64,000 nt of DNA, from contig JAKFYE010000035.1 in the NCBI GenBank assembly GCA_021731045.1, forward strand, positions 30,310 to 94,309, read 5' to 3'. The notes under the pieces are model-generated. The model was not told the origin of the DNA. It saw only the letters and a list, made by a program, of their open reading frames with translations, and did no database searches. Shown in pieces: positions 34,099 to 42,162 of this stretch. Every line of letters starts with the position of its first letter. Positions within the stretch are counted from its first letter, which is position 1. Source of the stretch: Bdellovibrionales bacterium (GTDB taxonomy: Bacteria; Bdellovibrionota; Bdellovibrionia; Bdellovibrionales; JAKFYE01). Position numbers and translations under genes: made by a program.

Positions 34099-35630
34099 GT
34101 GATGAGCTGAGCGAGCGCCGTTGGGGACTTCGCATTTCAATTGTCGCGGTCTTTGTCTTCTGCCTTTGTGTCGTATTTCGCAATTACTACTTGTGGAATC
34201 ATTTTTGTCAGACCAATTACGATTTAGGCATTTTTATCGAGATGATTCAGAAAAATGCGCAAGGGATATTAAATCCGTATATTAATGTGCGCCAGATTGG
34301 ACAGTTTAACGATCACTGGACGGCAATGCTAAGTCTTTTGAGTCCGCTCAGTCTTTTTATTCCGATGCCGCATTTTGCCTTTTGGCTTGAAACCCTCTTT
34401 TTAGTTTCGGTATTTTTTTATTTACTGAGACTGCTACGACGAAACGTGGTTTCGATTTATCAGTTTTCGTTTTTAAATTGTTTTTTCTTTTTGAACAGGG
34501 ATATTTTTGAAGCAGCCTACTTTCCGATTCATCCGGCGACGTGGAGCGCCTTGGGACTTATTATTTGGTGCGGGCTTATATATCAAATCAATTGGTCAGA
34601 AAAAACATTAGAAAAGAAATATCAGATTTTAATAACTCTTAACTATTTTGTACTGACATTGATGGATGAGCAGAACACCTTTATTGGTCTTACATTCGCA
34701 CTTGCGCTGCTGATTTTTACAAAAATTCGAGGCTTCGCGATTACGCTTTCGATTTTTAGCGGTGCGATGATTTGGTGGGGGAACGCGGGACGCAGGCTTG
34801 TGTTTGGTCCGCTATTTCCTTATTTCAAAGACAGAAAAATAACCGACCCCTCCAATTTTTTAAATCGTTACTCCGATTTTAGTATCGAAAGCATTAAGAC
34901 GATCGTCTTACATTTAATAGTACTCGTCCCCGTATTTCTTTTGATGCGAGGAGGGTGGAGGCAAGTTGTAGAACGCAAACAAAAGCTTCTGCTCTTGGGA
35001 GGACTTTTTGGACCTCTGTTGCTCGGTCGTCTTCTGACAAACGGCTTTGGTCGTCATTACGATATTGCACTCATTGCATGTTGGTTGGGACTTTTTTTAA
35101 TTCTAATTCCCAAAGAGCAATTTACTAGGAAGCTCACCGTATTTTCATGCGTGTTCTTTTTTGCGCTCTCGGTAAGTAAAATTAAAAAGGCTTTTACAGC
35201 GCCACTGTCTCTTCAAGGCTTAAACTGCGTGCGAAGAGATGTGAGTCCTCAGGCTTTTGCTCTACGAACAGAAAAAATAGAAAATGCGATAGCCCTAATT
35301 TCTGAGCGGACGCCCCAAGACTTTAAAATCGTAGCGATGTCAAATTTAGGGCCTAATTTATTAGTAAAGTTTCCGCAAGCCTCAGTTTTTCATTTGGGTG
35401 AATGGTCGATTACGAATACGTCAGAAGTTGATTGGATTATTTTTGAACGCGGACAGTTTGGAGAACGACTGTCGATTTCAGCCGAAAACATAGAGAGTAT
35501 TATTCAAACGTTAATGAATTTTTCGGGTCTTGATTTTGTCCATCAAGATGACGACCTCTTTATGGCACACGGAAAAATCCCACTTTCACTATTAAAGCCT
35601 TATTATCGAGAGCAACCACAATATGAATAA
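34095..35630 (+). CDS. DUF2079 membrane protein
   Basis: A 511-residue polytopic protein. The DUF2079 pattern is seen in the first loop: 'NYDLGIFIEMIQKNAQG' followed by 'IGQFNDHWTAMLSLLSPLSL'. About nine to eleven membrane helices follow, then a soluble C-terminal part of about 120 residues (from 'RRDVSPQAFALRTEKIENAI'). DUF2079 belongs to the GT-C clan and is suspected to transfer sugars at the outer face of the inner membrane. The gene overlaps both neighbours by a few bases, so it is in the prfC-led operon. Confidence 0.72.
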   Translation: MSDELSERRWGLRISIVAVFVFCLCVVFRNYYLWNHFCQTNYDLGIFIEMIQKNAQGILNPYINVRQIGQFNDHWTAMLSLLSPLSLFIPMPHFAFWLETLFLVSVFFYLLRLLRRNVVSIYQFSFLNCFFFLNRDIFEAAYFPIHPATWSALGLIIWCGLIYQINWSEKTLEKKYQILITLNYFVLTLMDEQNTFIGLTFALALLIFTKIRGFAITLSIFSGAMIWWGNAGRRLVFGPLFPYFKDRKITDPSNFLNRYSDFSIESIKTIVLHLIVLVPVFLLMRGGWRQVVERKQKLLLLGGLFGPLLLGRLLTNGFGRHYDIALIACWLGLFLILIPKEQFTRKLTVFSCVFFFALSVSKIKKAFTAPLSLQGLNCVRRDVSPQAFALRTEKIENAIALISERTPQDFKIVAMSNLGPNLLVKFPQASVFHLGEWSITNTSEVDWIIFERGQFGERLSISAENIESIIQTLMNFSGLDFVHQDDDLFMAHGKIPLSLLKPYYREQPQYE

Positions 35631-36867
35631 GAAAATATTTGGATTATTTCTTATATTGCTGTTGGTTCTGCTTGGTCGAACCATCGAAGTTCCATTATTA
35701 GGTTCGCACCAGTGGCGACAAGCGGACACAAACTCGATGAGTTATTCTTTTTGTTATGAAACCAAAGACATTATGCGGCCACTCATTTTAATGCGTGGTT
35801 CAAGCGACGGCATCGCGATCGGAGAGTTTCCTCTATACAATTGGCTCACCGGAATGTCCTGTCGGGTTTTTGGCGGATGGAGCGAAGCTTTACCTAAAGT
35901 TATAAGTTTTATTTTTATGCTTTCGTCCGCGATGATTTGGGGTTTAGTCTTTGCGAATTTTGGATCGCCGCTCTTTTGGGCATGGATGACTTTATATTGT
36001 TTTTCGAGTTTATCGTTTGTATTTCTAAATCACGCATTGCCTGAAGGGCTAGCTTTATTGTGTATTGGGCTTGCGGCCTTTTTATGGAGAAAGTCGAGTC
36101 GCTATGATTGGTTGGGCACGGCGTTTTTTTGTTTAGGTTTTTTAGTACGGCCGTATCTTGTTGGGCTATTGTTTCTTTCTGCCCGCGCACGCAAACATTA
36201 TTTGATCACGATGCCATTTGTTCTTCTCGCATACGCATTCTGGTATAAGTATTGGGCGTTACAATTTCATGAGCCTTATTTTCTCGTAAAATCAAAGCCC
36301 ATCATGGAGGCTCTCAAAGAGCTGCCGTATGCAGTGATGATGTTGTTTGTTCATTTGGCGCAGTTACATTTGAATTGGATTGCGCTGCCGTTATTTATTT
36401 ATGGAGCTATCAAAAATCAAAAGCTTTTCGGACTTTGGGTTTTAAGTGCCTTCATTGTGTTTATGGCTTCAGGTTACCACTATGATTTGCATCCGTATTA
36501 TTTGTTCGCGACTTTAGTTTTTGGCTTAGTTTTGGTTTTCGAGGGACTTCAGAAATGGAATCCGTCGGCTCGTGTGATGGCGACATTTCTTTTTGCCTTT
36601 GGGATGATCGCGATCACCGGTCGCGCTTACGAATTTTTTGCGCCTCAAGATAAAAACTGGGAGTCTATTCCACGCTTGATTGCCGAGGCGGGGATTGGGT
36701 CAGATGAAAGAATTACGACCGCGGATGGTAAAAATCCGATTTGGCTTTATTATGCAAAGCGCCCTGGTTTTGCCGTGGAGCCAGGATCTGTGGATGTTTG
36801 CGAGTCTCCTTCAGTAGCAGTGCTATATAAAGAGGCAAATATAGCCTTGTTAAAAAAGTGTCCTTGA
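35623..36867 (+). CDS. GT39/ArnT-like membrane glycosyltransferase
   Basis: A 414-residue polytopic protein, the last gene of the operon. After a first helix it has 'LLGSHQWRQADTNSMSYSF', the HxWRQADT pattern common in bacterial GT-C enzymes related to PMT/ArnT, with the acidic residue taken as catalytic base. The 'GEFPLYNWLTGMSCRVFG' stretch is also typical. The acceptor and donor are unknown. It overlaps the previous gene by 8 bp and ends 59 bp before tRNA-Asp. Confidence 0.75.
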   Translation: MNKKIFGLFLILLLVLLGRTIEVPLLGSHQWRQADTNSMSYSFCYETKDIMRPLILMRGSSDGIAIGEFPLYNWLTGMSCRVFGGWSEALPKVISFIFMLSSAMIWGLVFANFGSPLFWAWMTLYCFSSLSFVFLNHALPEGLALLCIGLAAFLWRKSSRYDWLGTAFFCLGFLVRPYLVGLLFLSARARKHYLITMPFVLLAYAFWYKYWALQFHEPYFLVKSKPIMEALKELPYAVMMLFVHLAQLHLNWIALPLFIYGAIKNQKLFGLWVLSAFIVFMASGYHYDLHPYYLFATLVFGLVLVFEGLQKWNPSARVMATFLFAFGMIAITGRAYEFFAPQDKNWESIPRLIAEAGIGSDERITTADGKNPIWLYYAKRPGFAVEPGSVDVCESPSVAVLYKEANIALLKKCP

Positions 36868-36926
36868 AATGATGTTGACCACGATTGCAGCTCTAGGCTA
36901 ATTATTTGCGTTCTAGTGCCACCTGC

Positions 36927-37003
36927 GGGGTGGTAGTTAAGTTGGTTATAACGCCGCCCTGTCACGGCGGAGGCCGCGGGTTCGAGTCCCGTCCACCCCG
37001 CCA
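36927..37003 (+). tRNA. tRNA-Asp (anticodon GTC)
   Basis: A 77-nt cloverleaf with all arms intact. Acceptor GGGGTGG pairs with CCACCCC, D stem GTTA pairs with TAAC, anticodon stem CCGCC pairs with GGCGG around CTGTCAC (anticodon GTC), and T arm GCGGG/CCCGT encloses TTCGAGT. Discriminator G and CCA are encoded. The 3' end is the starting point of a 149-bp direct repeat and of the genomic island. Confidence 0.97.
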
Positions 37004-37145
37004 ATTCTTAATCGCTCAAATTACTTCGTTGTCGCTCGTCGAGTAGGTTGACTACACTCCTCGCTCCGCCTCGTCCTTTGAGCGATTAAGAATTGGCGCC
37101 CTCCGAGCGGATCCTAGCTTCGCAGGAGTAAGACGTGTCAAAAGG
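36997..37145 (+). repeat. 149-bp direct repeat, left copy
   Basis: Identical to 42182-42330 except at 37124 (A here, C at 42309). It begins inside the tRNA-Asp 3' end (CCCGCCA) and contains a perfect 20-bp inverted repeat (37001-37020 with 37078-37097) that can form a long hairpin just behind the tRNA. The copies lie 5,185 bp apart and bound the island. Confidence 0.95.
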
Positions 37146-37200
37146 TACGGACTTCCTTTTTGCGACTCGATCAGTCGCAAAAAGGAAGTCCGTACCTTTT
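37140..37200 (+). repeat. Long palindrome, full member 1
   Basis: A perfect 28-bp stem (37140-37167 with 37173-37200) with a 5-base loop and T-run behind it. It begins AAAAGGTACGGAC and is nearly the same as 48964-49024. It could act as a terminator for the tRNA transcript. Part of it (15 bp of the right arm) recurs at 42331-42345 with the left arm and loop missing. Confidence 0.9.
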
Positions 37201-37207
37201 TTTTCTA

Positions 37208-37236
37208 CTAAACTCGTCCCATTTGGCCCGCCAATT
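37208..37236 (+). repeat. 29-bp direct repeat at island edge, left copy
   Basis: Identical to 42163-42191. It ends in the core CCCGCCAATT and has a CCA that looks like a decayed tRNA 3' end (CCCATTTGGCCCGCCA). At the right end it runs straight into the 149-bp repeat; here it does not. Confidence 0.85.
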
Positions 37237-37244
37237 TTATCTTC

Positions 37245-37305
37245 AATAACTTTAAATCTTTAGATAAGGTTTTTTGAGTGAAGGCATACGGGCATCGAAC
37301 TATTA
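37245..37305 (+). repeat. Shared leader of island units, copy 1
   Basis: About 60 bp upstream of the beta-helix gene that align with 40058-40116 upstream of the VOC gene, with roughly three quarters identity (both contain TTAGATAAG, then TTTTT, GAGT, CGG and TCGAAC in order). It probably contains promoter elements. Confidence 0.6.
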
Positions 37306-37310
37306 CCAAT

Positions 37311-38603
37311 ATGAAAATATTTTTTATTTCTATTCTGTTTTCAGTTAGCAGTTTTGGCGCAGAATATTACCTCGCCACAAACGGTAACGACTCTAATGTT
37401 GGAACACGTGCAAAACCATGGGCCTCCCTTCAAAAATCCATTTGGAAGATGAAAACGGGGGATACTCTTATTGTTCGAGAAGGCACTTACACAGACTCTT
37501 CATTTGCAGACATAAATTCTCAATCAAAAGGTGCTGTAACGACGATTCGAGCAGAAAAAAATGAAAACCCTATTTTTGATGGGCGTATTTCAAAAGATAA
37601 GGTTGTTATTAACTGGAAAAAGAATTCAGAGAAAACTTGGACAGCAAAGCTTGATTCAAAATGGAAGAGAATTGATGGGCTTTGGATAGATGGCAAATTT
37701 ATTAAAAGAGTAAAAGCCCTAAATGAACTAGCCGAGAATACTTGGTGGTTGGACAAAAAGAAATTTGAAGCCATTATCAACTTCAAGGATGCAATCAATC
37801 CGAAGATTGTAGCTATGGAGTTTCGACTTCATTCAATGATTGAAATTGATACGCCATTTTGGAATATCGACGGGGTTACAGCACAGTATTACAATTACGC
37901 AGGTATCACCATTTCAAGCACTAACAATGTGACGATTCAAAATTGTAATGTGAACTATAATGGCGGCGCAGGTATCGAAGCCGATGAAGCATCGAGGTTA
38001 CAGATTTTGAATAATGAAGCAGCTTTTAACGGAGCCGAAGGAGGCCCTGGGTGGGCTTCGGGTATTCATCTTTGGAAAATAGGATCGACAGAAAATTTAG
38101 TAAAAGGCAACCGTGCTTACCGTAATTGGGACCCATCCGATCATCATACAGATGGAAATGGAATCGCTATTGATAAAGGCCAAACAGGAAGTGGAGCTGA
38201 AGTTTCGTATAATACCACTTTTGAAAATGGTGGACGAGGTATTGACATCAACATAAACAGCAACGTGAGTGTTCATCACAATTTGATCTACGATAATGGG
38301 CAAGACCCTCTTATTCGAGAGTTTGGTGAACTATGCATTTCTGAACCCGTTTCTACCCAAGGACTGAAGATTTATAAAAATACAATTCGTGCTAAAGGAA
38401 CGACACCCGCGGTTGTGTTATACAAAGTAGACCCGACTGCTGTTAATAGCGACGACAATGTTGTTTGTCAGGCTGATAACCCTGAGTTGGCTTTTACCGT
38501 TTATCAGGGGCAAAAATATAGCCTCTCCAGTTGGCAGACAAAAGCAGGGCAGGATTTAAAGTCCACTTCAGACTGCACGAAAGAAAAACACCTTGAGAAC
38601 TAA
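37311..38603 (+). CDS. Exported right-handed beta-helix protein (polysaccharide-lyase-like)
   Basis: 430 residues from ATG 37311; MKIFFISILFSVSSFGA is a signal peptide, so the upstream GTG at 37278 is not preferred although the frame is open. After 'EYYLATNGNDSNVGTRAKPWASLQKSI', typical of pectate-lyase-like proteins, come beta-helix rungs with Asn ladders (NNVTIQNCNVNYNGG; SNVSVHHNLIYDNG). A 'DHHTDGNGIAIDKG' stretch may be the active or calcium site. The fold suits a polysaccharide lyase or epimerase; the substrate is not known. First cargo gene of the island. Confidence 0.75.
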   Translation: MKIFFISILFSVSSFGAEYYLATNGNDSNVGTRAKPWASLQKSIWKMKTGDTLIVREGTYTDSSFADINSQSKGAVTTIRAEKNENPIFDGRISKDKVVINWKKNSEKTWTAKLDSKWKRIDGLWIDGKFIKRVKALNELAENTWWLDKKKFEAIINFKDAINPKIVAMEFRLHSMIEIDTPFWNIDGVTAQYYNYAGITISSTNNVTIQNCNVNYNGGAGIEADEASRLQILNNEAAFNGAEGGPGWASGIHLWKIGSTENLVKGNRAYRNWDPSDHHTDGNGIAIDKGQTGSGAEVSYNTTFENGGRGIDININSNVSVHHNLIYDNGQDPLIREFGELCISEPVSTQGLKIYKNTIRAKGTTPAVVLYKVDPTAVNSDDNVVCQADNPELAFTVYQGQKYSLSSWQTKAGQDLKSTSDCTKEKHLEN

Positions 38604-38644
38604 AGTAAAATTGCGACGCTTAGTTAAGCGGTTTTAATTAAAAC

Positions 38645-39415
38645 TTAAATTCTACTAACTGTGAAAAGTTGTTTAGAGGTATTGTCGTCTTTCAGGAAAA
38701 TAGTAACAACGAAGCCAGTTGGATATTGGACTGATTTGGATAAAATACCGTCCCCACCAAAGCTACGAAGAAACATCCCGAGAATTTGTGATATGGCCGG
38801 AGTTTTTTGCAACTTCCAAAGCTTATTGAACGGCTCACCATCAACTAAGGATTGTAGTCCCGGCCATGCATAGGAGCTTATTACTTTATCTACATCCCAT
38901 AATAATATTTCTCGATTAGCATGTAGTTCGTAAATTTCTGCTTGTCCAAGAAACTGCCCAGCTTCGGCTTTAGCACAAGCTTCAGTGTCTGAAGCATAAA
39001 GAGCCGCTTGCATTTGTATATCAGAAAGGCCGTCTATGTGTATCTGTTGCGCCCCACCGACGTTGTACCTTCCTCCAGCGGCCAGACTTCCTGAAACTGA
39101 CAATGGATCGAGGCCCCCATAAACAATACGAACTATTGACTTGTTCCATGGCGTTAGAAAGGAATTGTTTGGAGCTGGTTGTTGTTGGAGCCAATTCCAA
39201 AAAGGAATTGCTTTTAATAAGTCTTGAACCATTCTCGTTTGATGGGCGTTAGCAAGATTAAGTATCTGCTCTTCCCAAATTTTTGGATTTTCAAAAATAT
39301 GCGCTATATTTGTTTTATGGCTTTGTGCAAGTAGGGCAGGAATAACTTGTGGGCGCGGCTGCTTGCGCTGAAAATTTGGTATAGACTTTTTCTTAGTCGA
39401 CTTCCTTTTTGCCAT
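38645..39415 (-). CDS. RES-domain toxin
   Basis: A 256-residue protein whose C-terminal two thirds is a RES domain, an ADP-ribosyltransferase-like fold. In studied systems RES toxins degrade or modify NAD+. Seen are 'RIVYGGLDPLSVSGSLAAGGRYNVGG' split around residue 100, which holds the conserved Arg, then 'ALYASDTEACAKAE' with the Glu region, and later Ser-bearing strands. About 95 extra residues at the N-terminus, starting very basic (KRKSTKKKSIPNFQRKQPRP), are longer than in typical RES toxins. The antitoxin gene lies 4 bp upstream. Confidence 0.82.
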   Translation of the reverse strand: MAKRKSTKKKSIPNFQRKQPRPQVIPALLAQSHKTNIAHIFENPKIWEEQILNLANAHQTRMVQDLLKAIPFWNWLQQQPAPNNSFLTPWNKSIVRIVYGGLDPLSVSGSLAAGGRYNVGGAQQIHIDGLSDIQMQAALYASDTEACAKAEAGQFLGQAEIYELHANREILLWDVDKVISSYAWPGLQSLVDGEPFNKLWKLQKTPAISQILGMFLRSFGGDGILSKSVQYPTGFVVTIFLKDDNTSKQLFTVSRI

Positions 39416-39419
39416 TGGC

Positions 39420-39848
39420 TTAGAAGGCAGAGCCGGGCGTTCTGCCTAATCGAGAATTGAGCCAATCAATAAGAACTTGCCCGTCACCACGCATACACAC
39501 CACAAATGGTATGTCTCCAGATAAAATAGAGTTAGGCGACATCAGCCATTTCATTGTCTCTTCTCGACTCTCTTGCAATAACTCGAAAGCAAGATCAGTT
39601 GCCATAACCAATTGGACAATACTCCCCATAAGTTTTTTACTGACGACAATTTCCTCTTGGTAAACAGCTTGTCTGCTTTTCCCAATCATTTTTGCTGTTT
39701 CAGACGGTCCCATATGGGTAACGGATTGTAGAGCGGCAGGACGAATCTTTTTTCTATCGTCAGATAAAATCCCAAGGGCGTTCCTTATGGCGCCAATATC
39801 GTGCGCCATTTTGATACTACCTTTTACATGCTGACCAATAGCAGCCAT
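39420..39848 (-). CDS. Xre/MbcA/ParS-type antitoxin
   Basis: A 142-residue partner of the RES toxin. A helix-turn-helix-like part is seen at about 45-75 (GPSETAKMIGKSRQAVYQEE). The toxin-binding DUF2384 domain occupies the C-terminus: 'ESREETMKWLMSPNSILSG' and 'GDGQVLIDWLNSRLG'. A strong GGAGG precedes the ATG. Antitoxin-first order and the 4-bp gap fit coupled synthesis. The pair probably represses its own promoter in 39849-40050, where no clear operator was found. Confidence 0.85.
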   Translation of the reverse strand: MAAIGQHVKGSIKMAHDIGAIRNALGILSDDRKKIRPAALQSVTHMGPSETAKMIGKSRQAVYQEEIVVSKKLMGSIVQLVMATDLAFELLQESREETMKWLMSPNSILSGDIPFVVCMRGDGQVLIDWLNSRLGRTPGSAF

Positions 39849-40057
39849 TTTGCCTCCAAACTGAGTGTAATATAAGTGTAAACTAGACGTAAATCAAGTG
39901 TAAAGATATTTATTAAATATGGACCAAAATGAGACATAAAAGTGAGCCAAGTCACTTATAACTGTTTTAGACTTTTGAAGATAGTCTACTGGATTGCTAA
40001 CTAGTTTTAAGTCAAAAGGTTACAGTTCAATTCATTTTCGACGCTAATTTTCACGTG

Positions 40058-40116
40058 AATAAAGTTAAATACTTAGATAAGTTTTTCGAGTTAACCATGC
40101 GGTTCTCGAACCATTG
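40058..40116 (+). repeat. Shared leader of island units, copy 2
   Basis: Similar to 37245-37305. This copy can fold: TTCGAG (40085-40090) with CTCGAA (40105-40110), extended inside by AACC/GGTT. An alternative GGTTC/GAACC hairpin exists at 40101-40112. It ends at the GGAG site of the VOC gene. Confidence 0.6.
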
Positions 40117-40125
40117 GAGTAGTCA

Positions 40126-40488
40126 ATGATAATTGGACTCGATCATTTTCAAATTACAGTTCCAAAAGAGAGTGAACAGGCAGCTAAAATTTTTTATTGT
40201 GAGTTTTTGGGTCTTAAAGAAATTGAGAAACCAGAAAATAGAAAAAGGAATGGTGGGTTTTGGTTACAAGCTGGAGAACTAGAAGTCCACGTTGGTCTTG
40301 AAGATGGAGTTGAAAGAGAAAAGACTAAAGCTCATGTAGCTTATCGAGTGAGAGATCTTAATTTATGGCGCGAGAAACTGGTCGCTCATAATATTGAGAT
40401 TAAAGATAGTCCACCATTCCCAAGCGCGAAAGCGTTTGAGTTTCGTGATCCCTTTGGAAATAGAGTCGAGATAATCGAAAGATTTTAA
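40126..40488 (+). CDS. VOC-family protein (glyoxalase/bleomycin-resistance type)
   Basis: A 120-residue single-domain VOC protein. The first module is 'GLDHFQITVPKESEQAAKIF' with the metal His6, then 'WLQAGELEVHVGLEDG', and the second module ends 'AFEFRDPFGNRVEIIERF' with the usual D-P-x-G-N-R-x-E and terminal Glu ligand. Such proteins include antibiotic-binding, dioxygenase and glyoxalase members, and this one cannot be assigned further. GGAG lies 8 bases upstream. It is followed by the GFA gene with 1 bp between. Confidence 0.85.
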   Translation: MIIGLDHFQITVPKESEQAAKIFYCEFLGLKEIEKPENRKRNGGFWLQAGELEVHVGLEDGVEREKTKAHVAYRVRDLNLWREKLVAHNIEIKDSPPFPSAKAFEFRDPFGNRVEIIERF

Positions 40489-40489
40489 T

Positions 40490-40864
40490 ATGAAAATAAA
40501 TAAAACTCACAAAGCTTCATGTCATTGTAAAGCTGTTCAGTTTGAGTTGACCTTGCCCAACGGTTTGGAAAATCCAAGACGCTGTGATTGCTCTATGTGC
40601 CGTATGCGCGGAGCTATTGCAGCCTCCGTAAATTTAGATGGTCTTAAAATTACTAAAGGCGCCGACAAGCTTACGTTATATCAATTCAACACCATAACAG
40701 CAAAACACTACTTCTGTTCTGTATGCGGAATCTACACACATCACCAAAGACGATCAAATCCAAATCAGTTTGGGTTTAATGTTGCTTGTTTAGAGGGTGT
40801 AAATCCGTATGAGCTTAAAGACGTTCCTATAATGGATGGAATAAACCACCCAGCAGACCGCTGA
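40490..40864 (+). CDS. GFA/CENP-V-family zinc protein
   Basis: A 124-residue protein of the glutathione-dependent formaldehyde-activating (GFA) fold. Zinc ligands are visible as 'ASCHCKAVQFEL' (CxC), 'RRCDCSMCRMRG' (CxxC) and 'YFCSVCGIYTHHQ' (CxxC). Members bind or process S-hydroxymethyl-glutathione and related thiols, though many have no proven activity. With the VOC gene it suggests detoxification of a small electrophile; that is inference. Confidence 0.85.
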   Translation: MKINKTHKASCHCKAVQFELTLPNGLENPRRCDCSMCRMRGAIAASVNLDGLKITKGADKLTLYQFNTITAKHYFCSVCGIYTHHQRRSNPNQFGFNVACLEGVNPYELKDVPIMDGINHPADR

Positions 40865-40879
40865 GACGAAAACGGTAAT

Positions 40880-42130
40880 ATGATATTAAGAAGATTAGTC
40901 TCAATTTTTATAATTTTATTTATGTCCTCAGCATATGCGACTAATTCATTCGTAGTCGAGAAATACAAAGTTTATGTTGAACCCAGCTTTGCGAATAAAT
41001 CTATAGTTGGTTCAACCGAAATTACCGTGTCAGGTAATACCGCCAGGGTTTATGACTTTCCTCTATACGGCCTTCAAGTAGATTCCGTACAGATTTTGAA
41101 CAAGCAAATTCCATTCACGCAAGAACAATCAAAATTAAGAATAGACCTCTCAAACTTTAAAAAAGTGAAGTCGATTTTAATTCATTACAGCGGCAAGCCT
41201 ACAAAAGGACTCGTTTGGGGAACAGGGTATGTTTATACTAACTACGACCCTTGTGCTTGGATGATTTGTTTTGAAGAACCTGCGGTTCGTGCCGCCATTG
41301 AAATAGAATTAAAAATTCCTAATGGGATGCAGGCAACTGCAAATGGTGATCAAACAACTAATGGAAAGTGGAGAGAGAGTAGAGCCTATTCAAGTTATCT
41401 CTATGGGTTTGCAGTTGGTAATTTTGAAATTGTAACTGAAAAGTTCTTAGGCTTTGAGGCTCAGTACATAGGATTTTCACAATCTCCTGACGAATTAAAA
41501 AAGAAATTTAAAGACACAGAGGGGATAGTTAGATTTTTTGAAAAAAAATCAGGCGTTGCTATACCTATGAAAAAATACTCGCAAGTATTGGTGCCTGGCA
41601 ACGAAGCTCAAGAGAAACAGGGGTTTTCAATCTTAGGGACTAACTTTGTTGATCCGATTCTCAATGACCCTAGTGAAGATTGGGTGCTTGTTCACGAGTT
41701 AGCTCACCAATGGTGGGGTAATTTACTCACATGTAAGTCATGGGATCATTTTTGGTTGAATGAAGGACTAACGGTATTTATGACAGCAGCCTACAAACAA
41801 AATCGTTGGGGACAAGCTGCTTATGATAGAGAAATGGAATTAGCAAAAAAGCGACACCAGAACGCAATAGATGCGAAGTTCGATGTCCCCCTTACTTTTC
41901 CTGGTACTTACCCATCTATGGGCATTAAACGGGCTATTGTTTATAGTAAGGGTGCTTTATTTTTAGATGCACTTCGTAAAGAGATGGGAGACAAGCTTTT
42001 TTGGAAAGGCATCAAAGACTACACTTTAAAATTCCAGTTTAAGTCTGTGGAATCTAAGGATTTTGAATTGGTTATGGAAAAAGCAGCAAATAAGAGCTTA
42101 AAACCTATTTTTAATCATTGGGTCTACTGA
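40880..42130 (+). CDS. Exported M1-family metallopeptidase, short form
   Basis: 416 residues with a signal peptide (1-20, MSSAYA). The N-terminal beta saddle is followed by a thermolysin-like domain with the zinc site HELAH (272-276) and Glu295 in 'WLNEGLTVFM'. The GAMEN exopeptidase motif expected about 30 residues before HExxH is not found; 'EKQGFSILG' stands there. The large C-terminal domain of classical M1 aminopeptidases (often 600-900 residues) is missing. It may be an endopeptidase or have other specificity. Last gene of the island operon. Confidence 0.85.
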   Translation: MILRRLVSIFIILFMSSAYATNSFVVEKYKVYVEPSFANKSIVGSTEITVSGNTARVYDFPLYGLQVDSVQILNKQIPFTQEQSKLRIDLSNFKKVKSILIHYSGKPTKGLVWGTGYVYTNYDPCAWMICFEEPAVRAAIEIELKIPNGMQATANGDQTTNGKWRESRAYSSYLYGFAVGNFEIVTEKFLGFEAQYIGFSQSPDELKKKFKDTEGIVRFFEKKSGVAIPMKKYSQVLVPGNEAQEKQGFSILGTNFVDPILNDPSEDWVLVHELAHQWWGNLLTCKSWDHFWLNEGLTVFMTAAYKQNRWGQAAYDREMELAKKRHQNAIDAKFDVPLTFPGTYPSMGIKRAIVYSKGALFLDALRKEMGDKLFWKGIKDYTLKFQFKSVESKDFELVMEKAANKSLKPIFNHWVY

Positions 42131-42162
42131 TCTAAGCGGTAATTGACTCTATGCAAAAGGTT

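Noticed and set aside
36750..37004. Minus-strand frame of 84 codons across the end of the GT39-like gene and tRNA-Asp
   Set aside because: It overlaps a perfect tRNA cloverleaf and a well-supported gene and has no recognisable domain.
36997..37145. CRISPR-like or rRNA-associated repeat
   Set aside because: There are only two copies, 5 kb apart, starting at a tRNA end. There are no regularly spaced repeats or cas genes.
39922..39960. Further palindrome-family member near the antitoxin gene (AAAATGAGAC)
   Set aside because: Only about ten bases are shared with 48155 and 5448, and there is no inverted partner; chance in A-rich sequence is likely.
40058..40116. Integron attC site in the shared island leader
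   Set aside because: The hairpin lacks the paired R and L boxes with the GTTRRRY end, and no integron integrase is in the window.
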